Of a stretch of 64,000 nt of DNA, positions 37,154-46,489 are shown piece by piece; the stretch's first letter is position 1, and each line of letters starts with the position of its first letter. The notes below the pieces were generated by a model. The model had not been told where the DNA came from, made no database searches, and was given only the letters and a program-made list of their open reading frames with translations. The translations under genes and the position numbers were made by a program. Source of the DNA: Roseibium sediminicola (GTDB lineage Bacteria > Pseudomonadota > Alphaproteobacteria > Rhizobiales > Stappiaceae); assembly GCF_023156505.1 (NCBI RefSeq), contig NZ_JALNMJ010000015.1:96341-160340 (forward strand), written 5' to 3'.

Positions 37154-37729
37154 TCAGCGGTTCTGACCCGGCACCCACAGCACGTCCTCCGCACCCTTGC
37201 CGTTCAGATAGCGCGACGCGACGAAGAAATAGTCGGACAGGCGGTTCATGTAGCGCACCGCCGACGGATTGATTTTCTCACGCGCGGAAAGATCCACCAT
37301 CAGACGCTCCGCCCGGCGCGACACCGTGCGTGCCAGATGCAGATGGGCCGAAGCGGCGCTGCCGCCCGGCAGGACAAAGGACCGCAGCGGACTGAGATCG
37401 GCGTTGAGAGCGTCGATTGCCTCTTCGATCGCACTCACCTGGGCATCGGTGATCCGCAGGGGTTCGTATCCCAGATCCTGATCCGTCTCGGGCGTGGCCA
37501 GATCGGCGCCGAGATCGAAGAGATCGTTCTGGATACGCCCAAGCACCGCATCGACATCCGGCGCGACTTTCGAGGTTTCGAGGCGGACCAGGCCGACCAC
37601 CGCATTGGTCTCGTCAACGGTTCCGTAGGCCTCGATCCTGAGATCGTTCTTCGGCCGGCGTTCGCCGGATCCGAGCGCCGTCGTGCCGTCATCGCCTGTC
37701 TTTGTGTAGATTTTGTTCAGCACGACCAT
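37154..37729 (-). CDS. Cob(I)yrinic acid a,c-diamide adenosyltransferase, PduO type
   Basis: 191 residues. The enzyme transfers the 5'-deoxyadenosyl group of ATP to cob(I)alamin. The ATP-binding N-terminus KIYTKTGDDGTTALGSGER and YGTVDETNAVVGLVR are diagnostic for the PduO type, as are FVLPGGSAASAHLHLARTV and RRAERLMVDL. Belongs to a minus-strand run with the rhomboid downstream and the HIG1 protein upstream. Confidence 0.93.
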   Translation of the reverse strand: MVVLNKIYTKTGDDGTTALGSGERRPKNDLRIEAYGTVDETNAVVGLVRLETSKVAPDVDAVLGRIQNDLFDLGADLATPETDQDLGYEPLRITDAQVSAIEEAIDALNADLSPLRSFVLPGGSAASAHLHLARTVSRRAERLMVDLSAREKINPSAVRYMNRLSDYFFVASRYLNGKGAEDVLWVPGQNR

Positions 37730-37762
37730 GACGACCGCTCCCTTTTCTGCTTTTCCCGGACG

Positions 37763-37960
37763 TCAGTGGCCGGTGCCGAAAAAGTAGAGCCCGCCCATCA
37801 CGAGTACAATAACCAAAAACTGCAATCCAACACGCCAGCGCATCAGCATTTGCGAGCGGTTGGCCGGACCGTTCCGGAACATGTTCCAGATGCCCAGAAG
37901 AAGCACGATCGCGACCGCCGCCATTCCGACCGGGATGAGAGTATTGATTACGTCAGCCAT
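37763..37960 (-). CDS. HIG1-domain (twin-transmembrane) small protein
   Basis: 65 residues with two membrane helices, VINTLIPVGMAAVAIVLLLG and FLVIVLVMGGLYFF, joined by a loop NRSQMLMRWRVGLQ that carries the HIG1 motif. Related proteins in alphaproteobacteria and mitochondria associate with respiratory complexes such as cytochrome oxidase. It lies 33 bp upstream of the adenosyltransferase gene. Confidence 0.75.
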   Translation of the reverse strand: MADVINTLIPVGMAAVAIVLLLGIWNMFRNGPANRSQMLMRWRVGLQFLVIVLVMGGLYFFGTGH

Positions 37961-38000
37961 GCTGTTTTCCTCGTGAGACCGGACCGGCCGGTCTTGAACC

Positions 38001-38873
38001 CTATTCTTCGCCGTCGGCCGCCCAGATACAGAACCGGTCGAGCAAGCTGGTCGGCAACAGTCTTTTTGCCACGGCCATCACTGTTGTCGGGATTGTGACA
38101 TGATAGCGCGCTTTCGGCCGTTTTGCCTCGAGCGCGTGGACCAGCCGCCTCACCACCGCTTCCGGCGGCAGCTTGAACGGTCCCGGTTCCCCTGCTTCCA
38201 TGCGCACCCGCCGCTTTTCATACGTCGTCCGGTGCACGGAGGATTGCAAGCCCTCCGGACCAATCCAGCGGTCGAAGTTTGCCAGCGCGTTTTCGGTGAA
38301 CCGCGTGTCGATCGGGCCCGGCTCGATCAGGCTGACATGCAGTCCCGTACCCATGAGTTCCTGACGCAGCGTGTCCGAATAGGCTTCGAGGGCGAATTTG
38401 GAAGCCGTATAGGCACCGCGATATTTCAGCGCGACAAAACCCAATACGGACGAGCACTGCACGATCCGGCCGCTTCTGTTGGCGCGCATCGCCGGGATCA
38501 GCTGCCGGGTCAGGTCGTGCCAGCCGATGAAATTGGCTTCGAACAATGCCCGCATCGCTTCGGTCGGTAGGTCCTCAAGTGCCCCTGGCACGGCGTAGGC
38601 GCCATTGTTGAAGACTGCGTCGAGCCTGCCGTCCGTCCGCTCCAGCACCAGATTCGCCGCCGCCTCGATGCTGCCGGTGTCTTCGTAATCGAGGCGCACC
38701 GCCTCAAAACCCAGATCCGTCAGCCGGTCGACATCTTCCTGCCGACGCGCGGCCGGAAACACCCGCCAGTTCCGCCCGCGCAGGATATGCGCCGCCGACG
38801 CGCCGATGCCCGAGGAGCATCCCGTGATCAGAATCGAGCGCGGTGCGGAAAAGCTCTCGGAATAGTCTTTCAT
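38001..38873 (-). CDS. Short-chain dehydrogenase/reductase (SDR family)
   Basis: 290 residues. Nucleotide-binding loop TGCSSGIGASAA, then NNGAYAVPG, the catalytic serine region VQCSSVLGF and the active-site YTASK (Y and K spaced by three). The GPIDTRF substrate loop and a longer C-terminal tail fit the classical SDR type that acts on lipids or ketones. Substrate is unknown. Confidence 0.9.
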   Translation of the reverse strand: MKDYSESFSAPRSILITGCSSGIGASAAHILRGRNWRVFPAARRQEDVDRLTDLGFEAVRLDYEDTGSIEAAANLVLERTDGRLDAVFNNGAYAVPGALEDLPTEAMRALFEANFIGWHDLTRQLIPAMRANRSGRIVQCSSVLGFVALKYRGAYTASKFALEAYSDTLRQELMGTGLHVSLIEPGPIDTRFTENALANFDRWIGPEGLQSSVHRTTYEKRRVRMEAGEPGPFKLPPEAVVRRLVHALEAKRPKARYHVTIPTTVMAVAKRLLPTSLLDRFCIWAADGEE

Positions 38874-38916
38874 TCAAATGAAATCCGGCGGAAGGAAACG
38901 TGGCCCAGAAGTCCTA

Positions 38917-40155
38917 TCAGATTGGTTCCCCGGAAAGCAATTTCGGCACCGGTCCGGCAAAGCCCGCCGCTTCCTTGATGAAGCGGGATTTCAGCGACGG
39001 CATGCGGTCGACAACGCCCAGGCCGAAATCGCGCACGGCCCGCAGGACATCGTTGTCGTTGGAAAAAAGCCGATTGAGGACATCGGTAACGACGCCCATC
39101 TGGAACGTGTCGAAGCGGCGCCAGCGCTGGTAACGCTCCAGCACGTCGAAGCCGCCAAGATCCTGACCCAGCCGGCGGGCATCCACCAGAACTTCGGCAA
39201 GGGCGGCGACATCCTTGAAGCCGAGATTGAGCCCCTGGCCGGCAATCGGATGAATGCCATGGGCTGCATCGCCGATCAGGGCAAAACGCGGCTTGACGAA
39301 ATCGCGCGCCAGTTTCAGACCAAGCGGATAGGCCCTTCGCGGTCCGGCCAGTTCCAGGGTGCCGAGGTGATGCCCGAAGCGGCGTTCCAGCTCCAGTTCG
39401 AAGGTGAAATCGTCCGAACGGACCAGCCGGTCGGCGTCCGAGGTTTTTTCCGTCCAGACCAGAGACGAGCGGTTGCCCGGCAGCGGCAGGATCGCGAACG
39501 GCCCTGCGGGCAGGAAATGCTCCTCTGCCCGGCCCTCATGCGGCCGCTCGTGCTTGACCGTCGTGACGATGCCGGACTGGCCATAGTCCCAGTTGACCGT
39601 GCGAATGCCGGCCAGATCCCGGAGCCGGGAGCGGACACCGTCGGCGGCGACCAGAAGCCGGCTCTTCAGAAGACTGCCGTCTTCCAGGCTCAACTCGACA
39701 TGATCGGCATGAGAGCGGAAGGTTTCCGCCGTTCCCGGCGCGAAAAAGTCAACGCCAAGGGCCTTGGCCGCTTCATAGAGCGCCGGCATCATCACCCCGT
39801 TCGGCATCATGTGCGCAAAGGGCTCGCCATCCGTGGCCTCGCCGCCAAAGGTCAGGAAGACCGGCCGGACCGCATCGCGCAGCTTGCTGTCGGTGACGAT
39901 CATTTCGTTGATCGGCTGGGCTTTGTCGGCAATGGTCTGCCAGATGCCGAGCTGGGTCAGCATGCGCGAGGCCGCCGCCGCGATAGCCGACGCCCTCGGG
40001 TCCTTGTGCAGATCCGCCATGGGTTTGGGGTCGACAACGGCGCAGGTCAGGCCCGGATCGCCCTGTTTCAGCGCCACCGCCAGCGACAGACCGACATAGC
40101 CGCCGCCGGCAATCACGATGTCGAACATGTCCCGGACGCTTTTCTTCTTAGCCAT
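38917..40155 (-). CDS. UbiH/UbiF/COQ6-family FAD-dependent hydroxylase
   Basis: 412 residues. The family hydroxylates the ubiquinone ring during quinone biosynthesis. FAD-binding motifs: N-terminal IVIAGGGYVGLSLAVAL, the DG motif VAADGVRSRLRDLAG and the GD motif ALIGDAAHGIHPIAGQGLNL, which is diagnostic for the UbiH/COQ6 group. Divergent from tesB. Which ring position is hydroxylated cannot be told from sequence. Confidence 0.92.
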   Translation of the reverse strand: MAKKKSVRDMFDIVIAGGGYVGLSLAVALKQGDPGLTCAVVDPKPMADLHKDPRASAIAAAASRMLTQLGIWQTIADKAQPINEMIVTDSKLRDAVRPVFLTFGGEATDGEPFAHMMPNGVMMPALYEAAKALGVDFFAPGTAETFRSHADHVELSLEDGSLLKSRLLVAADGVRSRLRDLAGIRTVNWDYGQSGIVTTVKHERPHEGRAEEHFLPAGPFAILPLPGNRSSLVWTEKTSDADRLVRSDDFTFELELERRFGHHLGTLELAGPRRAYPLGLKLARDFVKPRFALIGDAAHGIHPIAGQGLNLGFKDVAALAEVLVDARRLGQDLGGFDVLERYQRWRRFDTFQMGVVTDVLNRLFSNDNDVLRAVRDFGLGVVDRMPSLKSRFIKEAAGFAGPVPKLLSGEPI

Positions 40156-40286
40156 TGACTTCCGCTCCTCGCCTTCAGCTTCCCTAAAGGCATCTTGACT
40201 TTAACGTCACCTGCCGTCCAAGAGTGCATCCACCAGACGCAATTCCGGCGGCGCCGCCGGATCACTCTCTAGCAGGGATCGCGCCG

Positions 40287-41153
40287 ATGAACACGGCCAT
40301 TGACAATCTTCTTCAGATTCTCGACCTGGAACCGCTGGAACGCAACCTGTTCCGTGGTCGCAGCCCCCAGGTCGGCTGGCAGCGGGTCTTTGGCGGCCAG
40401 GTGATCGGCCAGGCGCTGGTGGCCGCCTCCCGCACCGTCGTCGAGGACCGGCATGTGCATTCCCTGCATGGCTATTTCCTGAGGCCCGGCGATCCTTCCG
40501 TGCCGATCATCTACGAGGTCGATCGCATTCGCGACGGCGGCAGCTTCACCACGCGGCGCGTGGTCGCCATCCAGCATGGCGAGGCGATCTTTTCCATGTC
40601 CGCCTCTTTCCAGGTGGCTGAAGAGGGGCTTGAACATCAGACCGGCATGCCCGATGTGCCGACGCCCGAGGAGCTGCCGAGCGAACAGGAGCTGAAGGAA
40701 AAATTCCTGACGATGGCGCCGGAAAACATCCGCCGCTACTGGGAGCGCGAACGGCCGATCGAGATGCGCCCGGTCGACATGACGCATTATTTCAGCAAGA
40801 AACCTCTGCCGCCGCAGCAATATGTCTGGGTCCGCGCCACAGGCCCGCTGCCGGACGACGAGCGCATTCATCAATGCGTGCTGGCCTATGCCTCGGACAT
40901 GACCCTTCTGGACACGTCGCTCTTTCCCCATGGCACTTCGGTGTTCAACCCGAAGATCCAGGCGGCCAGCCTCGACCATGCCATGTGGTTCCACAGGCCG
41001 TTCCGCGCCGACGACTGGCTGCTTTACGCCACCGACAGCACCTCGACCTCCGGCTCACGCGGCATCAACCGGGGTTCGCTCTACACCAGGGACGGCGTCC
41101 TGATCGCATCGACAGCGCAGGAAGGCCTGATCCGGCTTCGCCGGGAGGGCTGA
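40287..41153 (+). CDS. tesB: Acyl-CoA thioesterase II
   Basis: 288 residues in a double hot-dog fold: the first half contains VFGGQVIGQALVAASRTV and LHGYFLRPGD, the second half VLAYASDMTLLDTSLFPHG and SLDHAMWFHRPFRADDWLLY. The D in YASDM and the Q of AQEGLIR are candidates for the catalytic triad. Hydrolyses medium and long acyl-CoA. The ATG at 40287 follows AGCAGGGAT; a longer upstream frame reads non-family residues. Convergent with the COG0523 GTPase gene across a palindromic repeat. Confidence 0.93.
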   Translation: MNTAIDNLLQILDLEPLERNLFRGRSPQVGWQRVFGGQVIGQALVAASRTVVEDRHVHSLHGYFLRPGDPSVPIIYEVDRIRDGGSFTTRRVVAIQHGEAIFSMSASFQVAEEGLEHQTGMPDVPTPEELPSEQELKEKFLTMAPENIRRYWERERPIEMRPVDMTHYFSKKPLPPQQYVWVRATGPLPDDERIHQCVLAYASDMTLLDTSLFPHGTSVFNPKIQAASLDHAMWFHRPFRADDWLLYATDSTSTSGSRGINRGSLYTRDGVLIASTAQEGLIRLRREG

Positions 41154-41191
41154 GTCCCTCTTCGTCTAAAGCGACATGGCAACACAAAAAT

Positions 41192-41299
41192 CGTCATCCT
41201 GAGGAGGGCCGCAAGGCCCGTCTCGAAGGATCGGCTGCACACTCAGGAACAAGTGGCCGATCCTTCGAGACGCCGCTTACGCGGCTCCTCAGGATGACG
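41192..41299. repeat. Intergenic palindromic repeat (nested inverted repeats)
   Basis: GTCATCCTGAGGAG at the left pairs with CTCCTCAGGATGAC at the right, and CGTCTCGAAGGATCGGC pairs with GCCGATCCTTCGAGACG inside. About 108 bp lying between the convergent tesB and cobW-like genes. This type of element is dispersed in many alphaproteobacterial genomes; here it may also work as a bidirectional terminator. Confidence 0.8.
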
Positions 41300-41331
41300 C
41301 TGTGGGTGAAGTGAAGCCTCGGAAAATCAGG

Positions 41332-42525
41332 CTACCGGACCGGACTCGTAAATCCTGAAACCGCAAGCGGATTGTCGGTGAGGGCCTGGTGGTCCGGTGT
41401 GTCCGGAAGCAGGGCACCTGAAAAGGCCTCGAACATCTTGCGCACGAAGCCTTCCGGCAGATCCTTCGTGATGAACACCATGCGCGTGCGCCGGTCTTCG
41501 TCCGGCCAGGCTTCCAGGGTTGCCGGCGGATGAAACACATGCTGGACGCCGTGGATGACCACCGGGCGATCCGGATCCTCCGCCAGCTGCACGATGCCCT
41601 TGACCCTGAGCAGTTTCGGTCCGTGCGCAGAGCGCAGCAAGTCCAGGAACATTTCAAGTGCCGAGGCCGGCACCGGCCGGTCTGTCGACAGGGTGAACGC
41701 CCGGATGGCGTCGCTGTGCCGGTTCACATCATGGGCATGATCGTGGTGGTGGTCGTGACCATGATGATCATGCCCGTGGTGGTGACCGTGAGGATCTTCA
41801 TAGGCCTCCGCGTTCAGCCAGGCCGCCACATCGGGGATTTTGCTTTTCGGGTCATAAAGCCCGGCATTGAAGAGATTTGCAGGCGTCGCCTCGGAAGACT
41901 GCGCTTCCAGCCGTTTTGCCCCTGGATTGAGTTGCTGAAGCCGGTCCTTCAGCGCGTCGAAGGACTGCGCGGCCTCGTCGCCGTTCAAAAGATCGGTTTT
42001 CGTGAACACAATCCGGTCGGCCACCGCCGCCTGCTTGCGGGCCTCCTCGTGATTGTCCAGGGTCGACAGGCCGTTCACCGCGTCGACCAGCGTGATCACG
42101 CTGTCCAGCCGGTAACGCATCACCAGATAGGGGTGCAGCATGACCGTGTGCAGGATCGGAGCGGGATCGGCAAGGCCCGTGGTCTCGATGATCACGCGGT
42201 TGAGTTTTTCGGTGCGGCCGTTGTCGAGCCGGCGCAGCAGGTTTTCCAGCGTGGTCACCAGGTCGCCGCGGATGGTGCAGCACAGGCAGCCGGAGGCCAG
42301 TTCGACGATGCCGTCGCCGGCCTGGTCGACAAACAGATGGTCGAGGCCGATCTCGCCGAATTCGTTGATGATCACCGCCGTATCCGCCATGGCCGGGTCC
42401 TTCAGGATCCGGTTGAGCAGCGTGGTCTTGCCCGATCCCAGAAAGCCTGTCAGGACGGAAAGCGGAATGGGGGGCTTCGGTCCTCTGGCGGGTGTGCCTT
42501 CAGGAGCCGGTGTCGGCGACGCCAT
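41332..42525 (-). CDS. COG0523/CobW-family GTP-binding metallochaperone
   Basis: 397 residues from the ATG at 42525. P-loop GFLGSGKT at 27-34, the metal-binding CxCC motif in SGCLCCTIRGDL, the base-specificity motif FTKTDLL, and between the G domain and the C-terminal CobW_C domain an extreme His-rich linker (HGHHHGHDHHGHDHHHDHAH, nt about 41720-41795). This class moves zinc or other metals into target enzymes. No Zur box was recognised upstream, so the regulating metal is not known. Confidence 0.9.
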   Translation of the reverse strand: MASPTPAPEGTPARGPKPPIPLSVLTGFLGSGKTTLLNRILKDPAMADTAVIINEFGEIGLDHLFVDQAGDGIVELASGCLCCTIRGDLVTTLENLLRRLDNGRTEKLNRVIIETTGLADPAPILHTVMLHPYLVMRYRLDSVITLVDAVNGLSTLDNHEEARKQAAVADRIVFTKTDLLNGDEAAQSFDALKDRLQQLNPGAKRLEAQSSEATPANLFNAGLYDPKSKIPDVAAWLNAEAYEDPHGHHHGHDHHGHDHHHDHAHDVNRHSDAIRAFTLSTDRPVPASALEMFLDLLRSAHGPKLLRVKGIVQLAEDPDRPVVIHGVQHVFHPPATLEAWPDEDRRTRMVFITKDLPEGFVRKMFEAFSGALLPDTPDHQALTDNPLAVSGFTSPVR

Positions 42526-42660
42526 GGTCTTAACTCCAGATGTTGCCGTTCTCCCGCGGCCGGGTAGAGGCAAGGGTCTGCAGACACATAGGCAGAATGG
42601 CGCCGCGACGCAATCGCGTCACAGCGTATGATTTTCCAAAGTGGAATGCGAGCGGGCGTC

Positions 42661-43011
42661 TCAGCCGGCGTTCAGGACTTCTTCTTCCTGTTTTTCTTGT
42701 TCGGCCTCGGCCGCGGCGTCCTTCTTGTCGAGCGCGACAATCTTGTTGTCGGCCTCTTCCTCGGACAGATCCATCGGCGTCAGGTCCTGGACGATATCGG
42801 TTTCCTCGACATCGAGATCCGTTTCGTCCCCGTCGAAGTCGTCGTAATCGTCAAGCTCGTCCTGATCGACTACGAGCCGGACCGCTTCGGCGGCCTTGCG
42901 CAGGGTCGCGATGACCTCTTCCACCGAACGTCCTTCTTCCAGTTGGTTGGCGGACAGTTCCGCAAGGCTGGCAAGAGCCCGGATGGTGGCGGTGGATCTC
43001 GGTTCAATCAT
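42661..43011 (-). CDS. Acidic small hypothetical protein
   Basis: 116 residues from the ATG at 43011 (MIEPRSTATIRALASLAEL). The first half is helical with ELSANQLEEGRSVEEVIATL; the second is very acidic (DELDDYDDFDGDETDLDVEE) and ends in Glu/Lys/Ala repeats. No signal peptide or membrane helix. Probably soluble and partly disordered; I do not recognise the family. Confidence 0.6.
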   Translation of the reverse strand: MIEPRSTATIRALASLAELSANQLEEGRSVEEVIATLRKAAEAVRLVVDQDELDDYDDFDGDETDLDVEETDIVQDLTPMDLSEEEADNKIVALDKKDAAAEAEQEKQEEEVLNAG

Positions 43012-43197
43012 GAGGCGATCTCTCGCGTTACAAGTTTCGGCAGGTCCTATGCCCAAAATGACGCTACGGGCGTCACCGCAATTCTCGAACCGGCAGTGCC
43101 GTTTTGCGAAAAATGCTTACGACACTGTTAAGGAGCAGCGTAAATAAAGGGTTAATGGAACCGTTAGAAACCTTGCGGCACGCCCGGTTTGAGCCCG

Positions 43198-44622
43198 TTA
43201 TTGCTTGAGCGGGCTCTTGGCCGGCACCGGCACGGTGAAATCGAGCCCCTTGCGGAAGATCGAGCCGGGGGCGGCATTGGCCGCGTCCGTTGCGGCACCG
43301 GGCTGCCCGCCTTCATCGCCGGTCGGCGGAATGCCGCCAGCAACATTGGCCTCGGCGGTTGGCTGCAACTGGTGGCGGATCTCGTTTTGCGCCCGGCGCA
43401 CGGGATTTGCTACCGGCAGCGGGATCTCTTCCAGCTCGATTTCCGTCGCCGAAATGGCCGCAACCGCTGGCGCGGCACCCGCCACCGGAGCCCCTCCCGG
43501 ATTGCCAAGCCCGACCTGGATCGGCCGATAGGCGATGCGGCGCGGCCCGAGCGTCCGGTCAAGGATTTTCGCCCAATCCGGTTTGCCGTTTGCCAGCGTG
43601 AATCCGGCTTCATCGACCTTAGCCTCGGCATTGCGATTGGCCTTGAAGAACAGGAACCCGCCCTGTTTTTCGTTTTCCATGTCGAACCGGGCCATATAGG
43701 CCTTGGCGCCGGGGCTCTTGTTGCGCCGGCAATAACCGTCCGCCGGCGGATTGCCTGAGGTACCGCGCAGGCTGCTCACGTTCTGGCCGCCGCGCTTGCG
43801 GAACCCCTCATCGAACAGCTGGCGTGCGAAGGCGGTGCGTTCCAGGCCGGATCCCGCGCCCATGATTACCGCAATCAGTGTCCGCCCGCCACGGGTCACC
43901 GAAGCGGCGACATTGTAGCCGGAATTGCAGATATAGCCTGTCTTCATGCCGTTGGCGCCCGGCACGCGCAGCAGAAACTCCCGGTTGGCGGACCGCAAGG
44001 TCTTTTTACCAAAGCGGATGCCCGGGTTCTTGTAGATCTCGCGGGCCTCCGGAAAGTCGCGCCTGAGTGCCATTGCCAGGATGGCCATGTCCCGGGGAGT
44101 GGTGACCATGCGGTTGTCGGGCAGGCCATGCGGATTGGTGAAATGCGTGTTGGTCATGCCGAGCCGCTTGGCTTCCGCGTTCATCATGGCGATGAACCCG
44201 GCTTCCGAGCCCGCAATTGCCTCACCAAGCGCAACAGCGACGTCATTGGCGGATTTGATCAGGATGATTTTCAGCGCCGTGTCGATCGTGAACCTGGTAC
44301 CGACCTTGAAGCCCATCTTGCTGGGTGGCTCGGCCAGAGAATTCTTGGACTGCACCACCGCGGAATTCAGGGTCGCCCGGCCTTCCCGGATCGCCTTGAA
44401 GGTGACATAGGCGGTCATCATCTTGGTCAGCGATGCCGGATACCACTTGCGGGTCGCGTTTTCCTGTTCAATCACCGCGCCCGAATTCGCATCTATCAGA
44501 ATATAGGCGCCGATATCTGCTCGGGCCGGCCCCCAGGACAGGCCGAGCACGACAAGGCAGACGGTCAGGAATATGGAAGTCAAATGACCGGTCCGGCTTG
44601 CAAACACAGGAATCCCTCGCAT
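43198..44622 (-). CDS. D-alanyl-D-alanine carboxypeptidase (penicillin-binding protein, DacF/PBP5-like)
   Basis: 474 residues. The enzyme trims the terminal D-alanine of peptidoglycan stem peptides in the periplasm. Signal segment HLTSIFLTVCLVVLGLSWGP is followed by DIGAYILIDANSGAVI. The serine-protease motifs are SLTK (S64, K67), SAN in IKSANDVAVALGEA and KTG in NGMKTGYI. The C-terminal 180 residues are Pro/Ala/Glu-rich and unlike the catalytic core. The ATG at 44622 follows AAGGGATGAC; a GTG 27 bases earlier is less likely. Confidence 0.93.
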   Translation of the reverse strand: MRGIPVFASRTGHLTSIFLTVCLVVLGLSWGPARADIGAYILIDANSGAVIEQENATRKWYPASLTKMMTAYVTFKAIREGRATLNSAVVQSKNSLAEPPSKMGFKVGTRFTIDTALKIILIKSANDVAVALGEAIAGSEAGFIAMMNAEAKRLGMTNTHFTNPHGLPDNRMVTTPRDMAILAMALRRDFPEAREIYKNPGIRFGKKTLRSANREFLLRVPGANGMKTGYICNSGYNVAASVTRGGRTLIAVIMGAGSGLERTAFARQLFDEGFRKRGGQNVSSLRGTSGNPPADGYCRRNKSPGAKAYMARFDMENEKQGGFLFFKANRNAEAKVDEAGFTLANGKPDWAKILDRTLGPRRIAYRPIQVGLGNPGGAPVAGAAPAVAAISATEIELEEIPLPVANPVRRAQNEIRHQLQPTAEANVAGGIPPTGDEGGQPGAATDAANAAPGSIFRKGLDFTVPVPAKSPLKQ

Positions 44623-44982
44623 GTCATCCCTTGAAAAAGGGGAACGCACACTCTTTGCTGTAAACGTCTAGCGGCAACTGTCCCTAAAAAACCGGAACAT
44701 GACCCCAAGGGCAACCCTTTCCTCTCTGCTGTCCCGCGCCGATTATTCCATCAGTTGCCTCATTTTTGGGCAGCGGGCTTTCCAATCTCCGATTAGTCTT
44801 TGAAAACGCGGACGCTTTTTCGCGGTGCTCACCTGCTCCATCAGCCGCCGCGGTTTGGCCCGGCTCTTGCTAAGATTGCCGAGGGCGAATTGCGGCTTGC
44901 GCCGGGCAACCTTCCGGGAGCACCGTGACGGCGCGCGACTTGATAAGAACAGAAATACGGGCGCCGGGGAGGCGGACCATCC
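44623..44982. other. Intergenic gap between dac and ureD, no gene seen
   Basis: 360 bp separating divergent genes. It has a mixed composition with no convincing small gene; short frames in it lack ribosome-binding sites and family-like residues. It must contain the promoters of the carboxypeptidase gene and of the urease operon. I recognise no NtrC or other operator by eye. Confidence 0.5.
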
Positions 44983-45837
44983 ATGTATGATGCTGGCACA
45001 GCATCGAAATCCGAACTGGAAACGCACGTCCTGCAACGTGTCAACGGCGAAGCGCGTCTCCGCTTCCGCCAGGCGGCCGGCTGCACCCGGCTCGCCGACC
45101 TCTATCAGGCCGGCTCCGCCAAAATACGCTTTCCAAAGGTCTATGACGCCCCGCCGACCGCCGTCCTCATCAACACGGCGGGCGGCCTGACCGGCGGCGA
45201 CAGGATGGTGCTTTCAATCGGCGCGGACGCGAAGACACACGCGATTGTGACCAGCCAGACGGCCGAACGCGCCTATCGCAGCGCGGCCGGCTCCGCAGAA
45301 GTGACGGTAGGGTTCACCCTTGAACCGGGCGCTTTCCTCGAATGGCTGCCCCAGGAGACAATTCTCTTTCAAGCTTCGCGTCTGAAGCGACGCATCTCGG
45401 CGGCGCTCACCGGGGACGCTCGCCTGCTCATGCTTGAGTCCGCCGTGCTTGGCCGCAAGGCCATGGGCGAACAGGTGACTTCGGTCCTTTTCCGAGACAG
45501 CTGGCGCATCCTCCGCGATGGCAGGCTCGTGTTCGCGGACGATCTGCGCTTCGACGGCGACCCGGCCCGGTTTCTGAAAGGGAAGGCCACCGGGCACGGC
45601 AGCTTGGCCATTGCAACGATGGTGGATTGTGCGCTGGACGCCGAAGACCGGCTGGCACGTGCCAGAAGCCTGCTGGACGACCTGACCGGCACCCGGACGC
45701 AAGCCGCCGCAAGCGCCTGGAACGGCATTTTGGCGGCCAGATTTGTTGCCGAAGACGGCCAGGCCCTGCGTGCCACCCTGACACGATTTCTGACCGGATA
45801 CCGCAGCGCTGAGCTGCCGCGTGTCTGGCATTGCTGA
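44983..45837 (+). CDS. ureD: Urease accessory protein UreD
   Basis: 284 residues. UreD (UreH) binds apo-urease and with UreF and UreG delivers nickel. The family core is intact: INTAGGLTGGDRM, TSQTAERAYRS, LPQETILFQASRLKR, and the C-terminal VWHC. First gene of the urease operon; GGGGAGG upstream of the ATG. UreA follows by 19 bp. Confidence 0.95.
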   Translation: MYDAGTASKSELETHVLQRVNGEARLRFRQAAGCTRLADLYQAGSAKIRFPKVYDAPPTAVLINTAGGLTGGDRMVLSIGADAKTHAIVTSQTAERAYRSAAGSAEVTVGFTLEPGAFLEWLPQETILFQASRLKRRISAALTGDARLLMLESAVLGRKAMGEQVTSVLFRDSWRILRDGRLVFADDLRFDGDPARFLKGKATGHGSLAIATMVDCALDAEDRLARARSLLDDLTGTRTQAAASAWNGILAARFVAEDGQALRATLTRFLTGYRSAELPRVWHC

Positions 45838-45856
45838 TTGACAAGGAGTTGCCTTC

Positions 45857-46159
45857 ATGAACCTGACACCCCGTGAAAAGGACAAACTGCTGATCTCCAT
45901 GGCGGCCATGGTTGCGCGCCGCCGCCTGGAGCGTGGCGTGAAGCTGAACCATCCCGAAGCCATCGCGCTGATCACCGATTTTGTCGTTGAAGGGGCCCGG
46001 GATGGCCGCAGCGTTGCCGATCTGATGGCTGCCGGCGCCAAGGTGCTGACCCGGGACCAGGTCATGGACGGCATCGCCGAGATGATTCATGACGTCCAGG
46101 TGGAAGCCACCTTTCCCGACGGCACCAAGCTGGTCACCGTGCATGAGCCGATCCGCTGA
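45857..46159 (+). CDS. ureA: Urease subunit gamma
   Basis: 100 residues, the standard length. [61 protein letters not shown] and HEPI are diagnostic. Part of the (alpha-beta-gamma)3 urease that hydrolyses urea to ammonia and carbamate. AAGGAG precedes the ATG. Confidence 0.97.
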   Translation: MNLTPREKDKLLISMAAMVARRRLERGVKLNHPEAIALITDFVVEGARDGRSVADLMAAGAKVLTRDQVMDGIAEMIHDVQVEATFPDGTKLVTVHEPIR

Positions 46160-46182
46160 CACTTGAGATCCAGGAGCAAGAC

Positions 46183-46488
46183 ATGATCCCCGGAGAACTG
46201 TTTCCCGCCGCAGGCGAGATCGAACTGAATGCCGGCCTCGACACCGTGACACTGGACGTTTCCAATACCGGCGACCGGCCGATCCAGGTCGGCAGCCACT
46301 ACCACTTTGCCGAGACCAATGAAGGCCTCTCCTTCGACCGGGACAAGGCCCGCGGCATGCGGCTCGACATCCCGGCCGGCACCGCCGTGCGGTTTGAGCC
46401 CGGCCAGACCCGGTCCGTCACCCTGGTGGCCTATCGCGGCGAGCGGACGGTCTACGGCTTCAATCAGAAAGTCATGGGCGCGCTCTGA
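46183..46488 (+). CDS. ureB: Urease subunit beta
   Basis: 101 residues. [35 protein letters not shown] and [20 protein letters not shown] are conserved UreB segments. CAGGAGCAAG lies upstream. The TGA at its end is followed by the ATG of an LprI-like gene one base on, so the small genes behind it belong to the operon. Confidence 0.97.
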   Translation: MIPGELFPAAGEIELNAGLDTVTLDVSNTGDRPIQVGSHYHFAETNEGLSFDRDKARGMRLDIPAGTAVRFEPGQTRSVTLVAYRGERTVYGFNQKVMGAL

Positions 46489-46489
46489 T

